A DNA stretch of 64,000 nt. Source: Nocardia arizonensis (GTDB lineage Bacteria; Actinomycetota; Actinomycetes; Mycobacteriales; Mycobacteriaceae). Below, one piece after another: positions 50,107 to 58,355 of the stretch. The position numbers were made by a program, and so were the translations under genes. The notes beneath the pieces are model-generated. The model was not told the origin of the DNA and made no database searches. It saw only the letters and a program-made list of their open reading frames with translations. The DNA is taken from contig NZ_LGYZ01000050.1 in NCBI RefSeq assembly GCF_001310275.1, positions 62,001 to 126,000 of the forward strand. The letters are read 5' to 3'. Positions within the stretch are counted from its first letter, which is position 1. Each line of letters begins with the position of its first letter.

Positions 50107-51549
50107 TCAGCCGCATTCGTTCGGCGCGGGAATCCCACGCAGCCGGTCGTCCATCCAGCTCATGGCCTCGGGATAGCCGAGGCCCGCGGCGATGACATGT
50201 TCGCCGGGCACGCTGCGGTAGACGGCGGGCACGCCGAGCGCGCACTGCTCCCGGTACAGGTTGCGAGCCCCTTCGGCGGGGATCCACCACTCCTGTTCGC
50301 CGTTGTAGATGTAGAGCGGCACCGGCGACTTCTGCCCTTCCATGCGCAGTTCGCGGTAGATCCGCTCGGCGAGGTCCGATCGCAGCGGATCGGGGAAGTT
50401 CGCGGCCACGTCGATAGGCAGCATCAGCAGTCCTGTCGCGCCGAATTCGCTCGCGCACAGATCCTTCACCGGCGAGGTCGTGATCCACCCGGCCAGATGG
50501 TTCATCCGCGCCAGCATCTCGGGATGTTCGCGGGCGATGCCGAACACCGCGGCCATGAACACGCCGGAGGCGAGATTCGCGTTCATACTGCGCGACAGGA
50601 TCTCCGCGTCGGCGGGCACACCGCCGAGCGCCGCGCCGGTGACGACCTCGGCGAGTTCCGGCGCGTAGGTGCCCATCTGCTTCACCGCGCCGTGCGTGGC
50701 GATCGCGCCGCCGGAATAGCCGACGATCCCGAACGGGCTCGTGCCGAACTCCTGGGGCCGCAGCCCGCGCACGGCACGGATGGAGTCGAGCACCGCGCGA
50801 CCGGCCACCACGGGTTCGGCGTAGGCCATCCACGGCCCCTCGTGATCGGGCAGCAGCACCGCGTAACCGCGCAGCAGTCCGAGTTGCAGGGTCGGCGGGA
50901 GGTAATTGGTGATGCTGAAATCGCCCGCCAACCCGTGCGCGAGGCTGTAGCCGATGGTGCATTCGCGGCCGAGTCCGTCGATGGGCAGATTGTCCACCAC
51001 CACCGGCCGCGAGCCCGGCCCCGGCCATGCGCCCAGCGGCAGTACCAGGGTGGCGGTGGCGAAGGAGGGGCGCCCGCGCGCGTCGGTGGTGCGGAACTTC
51101 AACTGCAACGCCTGCTGGAACGGCATCAGCACCACGATGGGAGCGGTGACGCCGACATCGCGGACCTCGAGCAGCGTGCCCGGTTCGAGCTCGGCGAGTC
51201 CCTCGGGCCAGGCGTCGAAGAACGGATCGCCCACGGCCGAGGGCAGTACCGCCGACCGCAGCGCGGCCAGGTCCGGGTCCTCGCCGGTCGCCTCCGACTC
51301 CGGTGAATTCGGTTGCGGCACTGCCTCGATGGGCGGCGGCGGAATGACCGCGTCGATCCACTGCTGGAGACCGGGGAGCAGTGATCCGCGGTCGTCGGGC
51401 AGCGGCGGCAGCCCCGACGGGTCGGGTGGCGGCGCAATCGTCGGCAGGGTCGGTAGCGCGGGCAGAGCCGGAGGCTGCGCGCTCGCTCGGCCCGCGAACG
51501 GCGCGACGACCAATACCACCACGATCAACGCGATGCGGACACATCTCAT
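50107..51549 (-). CDS. Secreted lipase (LIP family alpha/beta hydrolase)
   Basis: 480 residues with a clear signal peptide (MRCVRIALIVVVLVVAPFAG, cleavage near ASAQ), then a proline-rich linker of about 50 residues (PALPALPTLPTIAPPPDPSG). The hydrolase domain has the elbow IVGYSGGAIATHGA, an acidic residue in YIYNGEQEWWIP and the late His in VPGEHVIAAG, typical of secretory triacylglycerol lipases of mycobacteria and nocardiae. It should hydrolyse host or storage lipids outside the cell. The start was set at ATG 51549; an open frame extends 5' to 51720 but lacks a signal-compatible start. Confidence 0.9.
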   Translation of the reverse strand: MRCVRIALIVVVLVVAPFAGRASAQPPALPALPTLPTIAPPPDPSGLPPLPDDRGSLLPGLQQWIDAVIPPPPIEAVPQPNSPESEATGEDPDLAALRSAVLPSAVGDPFFDAWPEGLAELEPGTLLEVRDVGVTAPIVVLMPFQQALQLKFRTTDARGRPSFATATLVLPLGAWPGPGSRPVVVDNLPIDGLGRECTIGYSLAHGLAGDFSITNYLPPTLQLGLLRGYAVLLPDHEGPWMAYAEPVVAGRAVLDSIRAVRGLRPQEFGTSPFGIVGYSGGAIATHGAVKQMGTYAPELAEVVTGAALGGVPADAEILSRSMNANLASGVFMAAVFGIAREHPEMLARMNHLAGWITTSPVKDLCASEFGATGLLMLPIDVAANFPDPLRSDLAERIYRELRMEGQKSPVPLYIYNGEQEWWIPAEGARNLYREQCALGVPAVYRSVPGEHVIAAGLGYPEAMSWMDDRLRGIPAPNECG

Positions 51550-52382
51550 GGCACACGTCCCTGGGTGCGATGTCAGGTTGCGCTGCGCCCGATGTGTGCG
51601 GATTCCGACTTCGAAATGCCCCCTGTCGTGCGGACGCAGGACATTCAGGCTAACCGGTGCGCGACGGCGTGACCCCGGGCGTTCCCCAGTTGTGCGCGTC
51701 GCTTCTCCGAATCGCAACACGTAACCGAAATTCCGGCGCCCACCGGGGCGAATGCACCGGTGGACCGACCGCGGAACCGCACGGCGGGCACCGCCCTCGC
51801 CGAGTGCGAGCGCGTGTCCACGGCGGTTCCGATCATGGTTCGCGCGAACCGGTTACGGCATTCACCGCGAAGTGCTCGGATTCCGTTGCCGTGGAACGGT
51901 CCCGGGCCACCGCACGCCGGGTATCCGCGAGATGTGCTGCGGCACATTCGAATACGGCAGGTAGCGGAACCGGCGAAGGGCTCCGCTCGCCGGATGCCGC
52001 ACGAGTCGATCGTCGGTTCCCGAGACGGGCACCGGGCCGAGCCGTTATCATCGGCGGCGTCACGTCACGACCGCACCGGGCCACGGTGCGGCCCGCCCAC
52101 CGATCGGTGCGCCGCACCCGCGGAACCGTTCGTCGAGCGGGAACGGCCGTGACCACGGCATCGACGCCGCACCGGTCACCGCCGCGTACGCCGGTCGGAG
52201 TTCCACGAATCCCGACCCCGGAACGTGACCGTCGGCAGGCGTGCGTCGTGACAGTTCCCAGGACGAGATCGACGACCGCTGTTAAATATCAAACGCGTCG
52301 ACCGAGGGGTGGTCCCGGCGGCCCGCCCGTCCTACCGTCGAATTGATCGGGCGGTATCGCCCGGTCGAAGGGAGACGGTGGC
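51550..52382. other. 0.83-kb stretch without a supported gene
   Basis: Several overlapping arginine-rich frames exist on both strands, but none has a ribosome site or family resemblance. It contains the promoters of the lipase (minus) and of the small gene at 52383 (plus); an AT-rich TTAAATATC at about 52280 is the most promoter-like sequence seen. Confidence 0.5.
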
Positions 52383-52637
52383 ATGGACGGCACTGTGACA
52401 ACCACGGCGACGATCGCGAAGGCGTACCGGTACGCGGAGGAGATCCCGACGCGCAAGGTCACCGTCTACTTCGACGGGCCGAATCCCGAGGACCCGCTGG
52501 TCCTCGAATACGCCGCGACCGAACTCGAGGCCGTGGAATTCACCCACGCCGCCACCCAGGCCGGACTGACGGTCACCGTGGACGAGCGGATCCGACCGGG
52601 ACTGCGTCGCCTGCCCTGCTACACCCTCTGGCACTGA
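52383..52637 (+). CDS. Hypothetical protein, 84 residues
   Basis: I do not recognise this protein. It has a GGGAGA ribosome site about 7 nt before ATG 52383 and a balanced amino-acid composition (KVTVYFDGPNPEDPLVLEY, VEFTHAATQAGLTVTVDE), unlike the arginine-rich shadows around it. The predicted layout is beta strands and one helix, a small alpha/beta domain. No signal peptide, membrane segment or metal motif. It stands alone. Confidence 0.65.
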   Translation: MDGTVTTTATIAKAYRYAEEIPTRKVTVYFDGPNPEDPLVLEYAATELEAVEFTHAATQAGLTVTVDERIRPGLRRLPCYTLWH

Positions 52638-53026
52638 CCGCGCCCCGCCGGGACGGCTCGACACCCGATGTGGGAAGCGAGCGGGTCCGGCGAGCCTCGC
52701 GCGGCCCTGAGATGGTCGCCCCGGACAGACACCCTCCGCATCGCCCCCGCCGAGCGCGAGATCGGTGACCGACCTCCCCGCTCGCCTACGGAGCCGCCCG
52801 TCTACCCGCACTGCCCGCCGGTGTGTGCGGTCGCCGGAATCGGCGGCGGCCGATATCGAGTTCCGAGGCAGCGGCCGAGGCAGCGGACACGTGGTCCGCC
52901 GACCCGAGCACCGATGCGACAGACCGTACCGGCGGTGGCCGCCCGCGGCGCGCCGAGTGCCAGCGGCGCATGACTACCCTCGATACGGGCGGCGACCGGC
53001 CGTCATGACCACGGGGAGGCTATTCG
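52638..53026. other. 0.39-kb stretch without a supported gene
   Basis: No convincing reading frame, repeat or hairpin seen. It presumably holds the promoter of the DUF2599 lipoprotein gene, whose GGGGAGG ribosome site is at 53013-53019. Confidence 0.45.
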
Positions 53027-53566
53027 GTGCGCGTGCGCGGACAGGGATCGGCACGATATGGGGGCGCCCTAGCGGCGCTTGTGCTCTGCGCCGCACTCGG
53101 CGGGCTGGTCGCGGCCTGCGGCGGCCGGGACGACGCGAGCGCGTCCGCGACCTCCGCGCCGTCGAGCACGATATCGATCACGACCGCCCCGCCGAGAACG
53201 GCCGCCGCCCCGCCGGCCACCCCGATCGCGAGTTCGCCCACCGCCGACCCCTACGAGGGGCAGCCGCTCATCGACCACGTCACCTGGACCGAGAGCGTGG
53301 ACGGTCCGCGCCTGATGGTCTTCCCGACCGTCGCGGGCCGTCGCACCGCGGCCGTCGGATCCGACGAACGGGCCTGGCAGGAGGTGCTGGCCCAAGCGGC
53401 CGATGCCGAAACTCCAGGAATGCGTGACCAATTCGTCTGTCACTGGGAGTGGGCGCGGCTGGTGGCGCCGAACAAGCCGAGTTGGAATCTCGAGCCGTGG
53501 CGTCCCGATGTCGGGTATCAGGCCACGGTCGCGGCCTCCTGCAATCCGGGTGGTCCCGAACGCTGA
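53027..53566 (+). CDS. DUF2599 lipoprotein
   Basis: 179 residues. The signal sequence ends in GLVAACGG, a lipobox with the acylated Cys at residue 31. A Ser/Thr/Pro/Ala-rich linker follows, then the conserved DUF2599 domain (LIDHVTWTESVDGPRLMVFP, PGMRDQFVCHWEWA, KPSWNLEPWRPDVGY) with two conserved Cys that may form a disulfide. Function unknown; family members are exported proteins of mycolic-acid bacteria. GTG 53027 follows GGGGAGG by 7 nt. Confidence 0.88.
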   Translation: MRVRGQGSARYGGALAALVLCAALGGLVAACGGRDDASASATSAPSSTISITTAPPRTAAAPPATPIASSPTADPYEGQPLIDHVTWTESVDGPRLMVFPTVAGRRTAAVGSDERAWQEVLAQAADAETPGMRDQFVCHWEWARLVAPNKPSWNLEPWRPDVGYQATVAASCNPGGPER

Positions 53567-53601
53567 ATTCCGATCGCGCCAACGACAGAAAGGATCGATG
53601 G

Positions 53602-54002
53602 GTGCATATCGTCATAGCAGGCGGCCACGGCAAGATCGCGCTGCTGCTCGCGGAGGCGGCCACTCGACGCGGTGACACCGTCGACAGTCGGGCCAACCGC
53701 CCGCCGCGGCGACCGACGAGGTGTGGGCGGCCTACATCGATGCCAAGTCCCAGGCCGAGGAAGATCTGCGCGGGCGCGACCTCGACTGGACCATCCTGCG
53801 GCCCGGGCGCCTGGTCGACACCCCCGGCACCGGGGCGGTGACGCTGTCCCGGCCACCGGTCGCCCGCGGGGCGGTCCCGCGTGCGGATGTGGCCGCGGTC
53901 GTGGCCGAACTTCTGCACACTCCCGCGACCGCGGGCGCCACCCTCGAACTCGTCGGCGGCGGCGCACCGCTGGTCGACGCGGTGGCCCAGATTGTTAGCT
54001 AA
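53602..54002 (+). pseudogene. Decayed NAD(P)-binding (NmrA/SDR-a5-like) gene with internal deletion and frameshift
   Basis: The GTG at 53602 (AAAGGA 7 nt upstream) opens a normal N-terminus, HIVIAGGHGKIALLLAEAATRRGD. About 90 bp later the frame changes, and the sequence goes on in another frame with the C-terminal third of the same family: VWAAYIDAKSQAEEDLRGRDLDWTILRPGRLVDTPGTG to the stop at 54002. Roughly 90 central residues of the usual ~215 are absent. The junction lies near 53680-53715. Both halves still look well conserved, so the event may be recent. Confidence 0.75.
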
Positions 54003-54423
54003 TAGATTGCCAATGACGGTGTCGCGCGATGCGAATCCCTTGCGCGACATCGCATGGAGCACAACGGCCGTCACGGTCGCGCTGATGCGCAATCAGCACC
54101 CCGAACGAGCCGGTAGCCGCCGACACGCCGGTTCGACCGGGCCAACTCCTCAGCGAGTCGCGTCTGGTCACCCCGGGATGCCTCGCCGGTCGCCCACCGG
54201 ACCGCACGACCGACGACGATCGCTTCGCCGGGAAATCAACAGCTCACGGGCGTATTCGCAATCAACGCACGAATGGCGGGCCGATATGGCGACTCGACGC
54301 TGCCACATCGTTGCCCGTACCGCGCCGTGCGGCGACCGGGTACGCACCTGAGCGAACCGCCCGGTCGGAACACTGCGCGGAGCGGCTCCGATGCGTGAAA
54401 AATGGTCCGTGCGAATGCAAATC
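54003..54423. other. 0.42-kb stretch without a supported gene
   Basis: Between the decayed gene and promoter P1. Only arginine/serine-rich frames without ribosome sites are seen on either strand. Confidence 0.45.
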
Positions 54424-54469
54424 GATCGCACAGATGTACTTGCATCTGAAAGGGCGGCGGACCTAGACT
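54424..54469 (+). promoter_or_regulatory. Promoter P1 of the recurrent 25-bp motif family
   Basis: Contains CAGATGTACTTGCATCTG (54431-54448), with 6-bp inverted arms, then 18 nt from TTGCAT to TAGACT (54464-54469). It precedes the small gene at 54574. The same arrangement recurs at 57569 and 58041 and, weaker, at 56411. Confidence 0.7.
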
Positions 54470-54573
54470 CAGTCGCGCAGCGCTAGACAGGGGATAACCA
54501 GGGGAGGCCGCGTGGGCAAGCCGACGGCCATGTCGCCAAGGGTTTGCTGCCGTTACATGTCAGGGGAGTTCCA

Positions 54574-54882
54574 ATGGATCAATCACTGTCCGGCGGCCGG
54601 CTCGGGTACGCCGATGCCGCACTGGCCCACCAGCCACGGAACGGTATGACAACTATGAGTGCAACATCGGCCTTCAACGGCCACCGGAATATCGCGTACT
54701 CGCGGGAGACCGCGGTCGCCTTCGTCATCGATGCGGTCGAATCCACCGGCGCCGCAACCAGGAACGACTTCGACATCGACCGGATCGTCACCACCGCGCA
54801 CGCGATGGCCGACGACTGGGATATGAAGGCGCTGCAACCTGCCACCTTCTGGCGCATCGCATCCAGTTTCATCAAGCAGTAG
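54574..54882 (+). CDS. Hypothetical protein, 102 residues, downstream of promoter P1
   Basis: I do not recognise this protein. ATG 54574 follows GGGGAG by about 5 nt. The N-terminal ~45 residues look flexible; the rest (YSRETAVAFVIDAVESTGAA, FDIDRIVTTAHAMADDWDMKAL, FWRIASSFIKQ) is well composed and predicted helical. No signal peptide. It is transcribed from a promoter of the recurrent family and probably shares regulation with the methyltransferase and the two small genes downstream. Confidence 0.7.
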   Translation: MDQSLSGGRLGYADAALAHQPRNGMTTMSATSAFNGHRNIAYSRETAVAFVIDAVESTGAATRNDFDIDRIVTTAHAMADDWDMKALQPATFWRIASSFIKQ

Positions 54883-55083
54883 CGGCGCACGCCGACAACC
54901 TCCCGCCGCCGCGCGGCGGATCGGGGTGGGCGGATGACATTCGGCCGGGCGCCGCCTCGCTGTCATGGACCGGTACGGGAATTCGCGGCGGCCCGTTTCC
55001 GATCATGCGGATCCGCGCTGTTCCTTCGACACCCCTGTCGGATCCGAATGCGCGACATGCTCGCGCCATCACGGACCTATCAC

Positions 55084-55132
55084 ACGAATATCGGGTGCGC
55101 GCCGACATCCTCGGCACGCACCCGATATTCGT
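55084..55132 (-). terminator. Terminator hairpin after the XRE gene
   Basis: ACGAATATCGGGTGCG (55084-55099) pairs perfectly over 16 bp with 55117-55132, and an inner GCCGA/TCGGC stem extends it. It begins 10 bp beyond the XRE stop on the minus strand. No long U-tract. Confidence 0.9.
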
Positions 55133-55142
55133 TGTGTGGTTT

Positions 55143-56030
55143 CTACAGCCCGGCCGCGTAATCGGCCAGCATATCGACCGACTTCTCCGGCGGAAGCGCC
55201 TGGACGCTGAGGCGGTCCATCACCGAGAGATACTGGGCGAGATCCTGTCTGCGATCCAGGTACAGCGCGCTCGTCAGATGCTCGAGGTAGACGATGTCCG
55301 GCAGCTCGGGCTCGGCGAAACGCAGAATGCTGAAAGAACTGCCCGCCGCGGCGTGTTCGCCCGCGGAGTAGGGCAGCACCTGGATGGTGACTCTCGGAAT
55401 ATCGGCCAGCTCGATGAGATGTTCCATCTGCTCACGGTGCACTTTCGCGCCGCCGACCGGACGGTGCAGTGCCGCTTCGTCGATCACGGCCCAAACGACC
55501 GGACCGTCCTCGCGATGCAGCAGTTCCTGTCGCCGCTGGCGCACGGCGACGCGCCGATCGGTGTCGGCGTCACTCGTGCCGAGTGAGAGTACGGCCTTGG
55601 AATAGTCGGCCGTCTGCAACAGGCCGGGCACCAGATGCGCTTCATAGGTGCGGATCTTGCGCGCGGCCTGTTCCAGCCCGAGGTAGGTGCCGAACCAGGA
55701 GGGCAGCAAATCGCTGTAGCGATACCACCATCCGGGCTCGTTCGCTCGACGTGCCAAGTCGAGGAACGCCTCTTGCTCCTTGACATCGGACACGCCGTAC
55801 AAGGTCAGCAGATCGCGGATGTCGCGTTCCTTGAAGCCGGTGCGACCCAACTCGAGGCGGCTGATCTTGGCGTGGGAACCACGAATCGCCTCACCCGCGG
55901 CCTCCCGGGTGATATTCCTGCTCTCTCGGAGTATTCGTAGCTGGCCACCGAGAGCGATCCGAAGCACGGTCGGACCACGTTCCGCGACAACCGATTTCTC
56001 ACGACCGTCGTCATCGGGTTCTGCGATCAT
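55143..56030 (-). CDS. XRE-family regulator with C-terminal DUF5753
   Basis: 295 residues. The N-terminal Cro/CI-type helix-turn-helix is in LGGQLRILRESRNITREAAGEAIRGSHAKISRLELGRTGF (residues ~28-67). The remainder is the DUF5753 domain of actinobacterial WhiJ/AbaA-like regulators (WWYRYSDLLPSWFGTYLGLE, IRTYEAHLVPGLLQTADYSKAV, VWAVIDEAALHRPVGG, IQVLPYSAGEHAA). Such proteins act with small DUF397 partners, one of which is encoded just upstream on the same strand. An imperfect 13-bp inverted repeat 35-66 bp before its start is a likely autoregulatory site. It is the best candidate to control the recurrent promoters nearby. Confidence 0.93.
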   Translation of the reverse strand: MIAEPDDDGREKSVVAERGPTVLRIALGGQLRILRESRNITREAAGEAIRGSHAKISRLELGRTGFKERDIRDLLTLYGVSDVKEQEAFLDLARRANEPGWWYRYSDLLPSWFGTYLGLEQAARKIRTYEAHLVPGLLQTADYSKAVLSLGTSDADTDRRVAVRQRRQELLHREDGPVVWAVIDEAALHRPVGGAKVHREQMEHLIELADIPRVTIQVLPYSAGEHAAAGSSFSILRFAEPELPDIVYLEHLTSALYLDRRQDLAQYLSVMDRLSVQALPPEKSVDMLADYAAGL

Positions 56031-56064
56031 GGAGTTCGTCTCCGATACTCGAAGTTACCCACCA

Positions 56065-56096
56065 GTGTGTCACACGACTACGACCGTGAGACACAC
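56065..56096. promoter_or_regulatory. Inverted repeat between XRE and DUF397 genes, probable XRE operator
   Basis: GTGTGTCACACGA (56065-56077) and CCGTGAGACACAC (56084-56096) pair at 11 of 13 positions around a 6-nt spacer. It lies 35-66 bp upstream of the XRE start, within the short gap between the two genes. Confidence 0.55.
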
Positions 56097-56119
56097 CGCG
56101 TCGACGGCAATGTTACCTT

Positions 56120-56344
56120 TCAGCTAGTCAAATCGTCGAATTCCCCGGCTTTCGCTCCGCGAACGAAGGCATCGATCTCCGGCCGGGTGTAGAAAAGGAC
56201 TCCTCCTTCTGGATTCTTCGAGTCGCGCACGGCGATCAGACCGCCGGACGCCTCGGCGACCTCGACGCAGTTACCACCGTTCGGACCGCTGAACGAGCTC
56301 TTGCGCCAGGCGCTTTCGATCTTGTGCAGGGATGTATCGGACAT
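56120..56344 (-). CDS. DUF397 protein, partner of the XRE regulator
   Basis: 74 residues with the DUF397 signature: AWRKSSFSGPNGGNCVEVAE, then IAVRDSKNPEGGVLFYTRPE and a C-terminal AFVRGAKAGEFDDL. DUF397 proteins associate with DUF5753 XRE regulators in actinobacteria, often as small antagonists or co-regulators. ATG 56344 was chosen because GAGGAG lies 6 nt upstream; GTG 56362 is the longer alternative. It lies 89 bp upstream of the XRE gene in the same direction, separated by the inverted repeat. Confidence 0.92.
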   Translation of the reverse strand: MSDTSLHKIESAWRKSSFSGPNGGNCVEVAEASGGLIAVRDSKNPEGGVLFYTRPEIDAFVRGAKAGEFDDLTS

Positions 56345-56395
56345 TTGCCACTCCTCGGTCACACCAATGTCAGAGAGGGAGAGTGTGTTCGCCGG

Positions 56396-56451
56396 TTTTG
56401 CAGATGCACGCTCAAACGTTCTTGCATTTGCACCGACGCGAGGACGATAGC
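56396..56451. promoter_or_regulatory. Divergent control region with two copies of the recurrent motif (P4 plus, P5 minus)
   Basis: On the plus strand TTGCAT (56422-56427) is 18 nt before GATAGC, the same spacing as in P1-P3 but with a weaker -10, and it faces the methyltransferase. On the minus strand the core GTGCATCTGCAAAA (56409-56396) faces DUF397. Confidence 0.5.
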
Positions 56452-56667
56452 ACGAAGTTCACCACCGCGTGCGTTTTAATTCGTACCTACCGGTCTGGTT
56501 TCGTCCGAAACCGGAACCGCGCCCGGGATTCCCGAGTTCAGGTCATGATCCCCCCGGATTCGTCCCCCCGAATCTTGTACTGTCACAGTGCACATCGGAT
56601 GTGTACCGGCCATTCGCGACACCCCGCCCGGCGTGCCGCCGAACACGCTTGCTGAGGAGCTCACCCC

Positions 56668-57465
56668 ATGCCCGAAGACAACGCACCACTGATCCGAACC
56701 GACATTCCGCATTCGGCCCGCATCTGGAACTACTGGATGGGCGGCAAGGATTACTACGAAATCGATCGCATCGCGGGCGATGCGGGTATCGAGGTCGATC
56801 CCGAGATCACCACGATGGCGGTGCAGTCACGGCAGTTCCTCATCCGCGCGGTGCGCTACCTGACCGCAGAGGTCGGCCTGCGCCAGTTCCTCGACATCGG
56901 CACGGGTCTGCCGACCATGCAGAACACCCACGAGGTCGCACAGGCCATCGCACCGGAGTCGAAGATCGTCTATGTCGACAACGACCCGCTGGTGCTCACC
57001 CACGCCAGAGCGCTGCTGACCAGCACGACGCCGGAAGGCGTTACCACTTACGTGGATTCGGACTACCACGACCCCGAACAGATCATCGCCGACGCCAAGA
57101 ACGTCCTGAACTTCAACCTGCCCATCGGCGTGATGTTCATGGGCGTGCTCGGCCACGCGAAGTCCTACGAGGATCTGCGGCGCATCGTCGACACGGTGCT
57201 CGACGCGGTGCCATCGGGCAGCCACCTTGTGATGTGGGACGGCACCGACGACAGCCAGGACTACGTGACCCTGTGCGAGAACTACACCGGAACCGGTGGC
57301 ACGCCTTATGTTCCACGGCCGCAGGACCAGATCCGGGCGGTCTTCGACGGTTTGGAACTGGTCGACCCCGGCTTCGTCTCGATCACCCAGTGGCGCACCG
57401 CCGCCGCCGATGTCGGGGAGATCCGCCCGATCTCGGCCTATGGCGCGGTGGCGCGCAAACCCTGA
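56668..57465 (+). CDS. SAM-dependent methyltransferase, PF04672 family
   Basis: 265 residues. The N-terminal IRTDIPHSARIWNYWMGGKDYYEIDR is the hallmark of the actinobacterial PF04672 (SCO-type) family. A SAM-binding LDIGTGLPTMQNTHEVAQ and the acidic loop VYVDNDPLVLTHARALL follow, then VMFMGVLGH. The substrate of this family is unknown; its genes often sit next to XRE/DUF397 pairs, as here. ATG 56668 follows GAGGAG. A perfect hairpin ends the unit. Expression is probably governed by the recurrent promoter motif upstream. Confidence 0.93.
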   Translation: MPEDNAPLIRTDIPHSARIWNYWMGGKDYYEIDRIAGDAGIEVDPEITTMAVQSRQFLIRAVRYLTAEVGLRQFLDIGTGLPTMQNTHEVAQAIAPESKIVYVDNDPLVLTHARALLTSTTPEGVTTYVDSDYHDPEQIIADAKNVLNFNLPIGVMFMGVLGHAKSYEDLRRIVDTVLDAVPSGSHLVMWDGTDDSQDYVTLCENYTGTGGTPYVPRPQDQIRAVFDGLELVDPGFVSITQWRTAAADVGEIRPISAYGAVARKP

Positions 57466-57497
57466 TACGTCACGTCTGCGAATTCCGAGCGGCACAC

Positions 57498-57553
57498 GGC
57501 GATTTCCGACCGGTAGGTCGGAAATCGCCATTTCCGTACCTGATGGTTTTTTT
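57498..57553 (+). terminator. Terminator after the methyltransferase gene
   Basis: GGCGATTTCCGACC (57498-57511) pairs perfectly over 14 bp with 57516-57529 around a GGTA loop. A run of seven T follows at 57547-57553, 17 nt after the stem. Confidence 0.9.
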
Positions 57554-57568
57554 CGAAAACTGTTGGTC

Positions 57569-57614
57569 GTTCGTGCAGATGTACTTGCATCTGCAAGCTA
57601 CGGAGTCATAAACT
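57569..57614 (+). promoter_or_regulatory. Promoter P2 of the recurrent 25-bp motif family
   Basis: TGCAGATG and CATCTGCA form 8-bp inverted arms around TACTTG (57574-57595). TTGCAT (57585-57590) is 18 nt from TAAACT (57609-57614). It precedes the small gene at 57708. Confidence 0.72.
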
Positions 57615-57707
57615 CGGTGCAGTAAAACCGGGGAGGTGACGCGAGGAGTGCCCTCCGGCGTCGCCACACTTCTGCCTCCCCAGAGCCACACTCGAGGGGC
57701 GGTCGAC

Positions 57708-57941
57708 ATGAATCAGGCATATCGCACTTCCCGTCTGACCGTTTTCGCGGGCACCGGCAGTGATACGGCACGATCGCGCACCACATCCGATCGATGCGCC
57801 ACCGACTGCGGCAGCGAACCGGGCGGACTCACGTATCGTCGCGCCCGCGAGATACTGCATCTCCACGAGGTCCACGGACCGCAGTGCCGCCAGTGGCTCG
57901 CCGCGGCCGCCTACCTCTCCGCCGGACTCGACGACGAGTAA
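57708..57941 (+). CDS. Hypothetical protein, 77 residues, downstream of promoter P2
   Basis: I do not recognise this protein. ATG 57708 has GAGGGG about 9 nt upstream and lies some 90 bp after promoter P2. The N-terminal 35 residues are Ser/Thr/Arg-rich; the C-terminal half (TYRRAREILHLHEVHGPQCRQWLAAAAYLSAGL, read in two helices) is probably helical. Two cysteines lie in the middle (CATDC). The common promoter with 54574 and 58176 is the main argument that it is real. Confidence 0.6.
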   Translation: MNQAYRTSRLTVFAGTGSDTARSRTTSDRCATDCGSEPGGLTYRRAREILHLHEVHGPQCRQWLAAAAYLSAGLDDE

Positions 57942-58000
57942 CGGCGACGGCGGGCGAACCCGATCAGCGCGCCGCCCTCGTCGTGGACGCACCGTATGTC

Positions 58001-58025
58001 GTGGACCACTGTTGTGGACCACTGT
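58001..58025. repeat. Tandem GTGGACCACTGT direct repeats
   Basis: Two exact 12-bp copies at 58001 and 58014, each containing the dyad GTGG-A-CCAC, with a degenerate copy just upstream near 57982. They end about 30 bp before promoter P3, a position that suits an activator site. Confidence 0.55.
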
Positions 58026-58040
58026 CATGAACCACCGAGT

Positions 58041-58086
58041 GTTCGTACGAATGTTCTTGCATCTGTAGCGTACACGCCCCTAGACT
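58041..58086 (+). promoter_or_regulatory. Promoter P3 of the recurrent 25-bp motif family
   Basis: The 25-bp element at 58041-58065 matches P2 at 21 of 25 positions. TTGCAT (58057-58062) is 18 nt from TAGACT (58081-58086). Confidence 0.7.
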
Positions 58087-58175
58087 CGTCGGTGTTAGAT
58101 CACGGGAGTACGCACCCGGGAGCCGTGTCAGCGTCGCCAAGCGGATTTCGGTGCGCCAGAGTCCAGAGGCACCAC

Positions 58176-58355
58176 GTGGACCGACCACCATATCGATCAC
58201 GCCGACTAGGCATCGCCGATATCGCCGCCGTATACGGCACCGAGGCGCTGCACAACCGCATCGCTCAGTTGCGCGCCAGCGGGCAGCATTACGCGGCCGT
58301 CGCCATCGAGCACGAGATCCGCACCGTCGGTTTCGGGGACCGCAATCCCGGCTAG
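58176..58355 (+). CDS. Hypothetical protein, 59 residues, downstream of promoter P3
   Basis: I do not recognise this protein. GTG 58176 has AGAGG 6 nt upstream and is favoured; GTG 58125 in the same frame would add 17 Arg-rich residues. The body (LGIADIAAVYGTEALHNRIAQLR, then GQHYAAVAIEHEIRTVGFG) is probably two helices. Transcription should begin near 58093 from P3. It belongs with the other small genes driven by the same motif. Confidence 0.6.
   Translation: MDRPPYRSRRLGIADIAAVYGTEALHNRIAQLRASGQHYAAVAIEHEIRTVGFGDRNPG

Noticed and set aside
51657..52346. 229-residue plus-strand frame in the lipase upstream gap
   Set aside because: Almost entirely Arg/Pro/Thr, no start signal and no domain.
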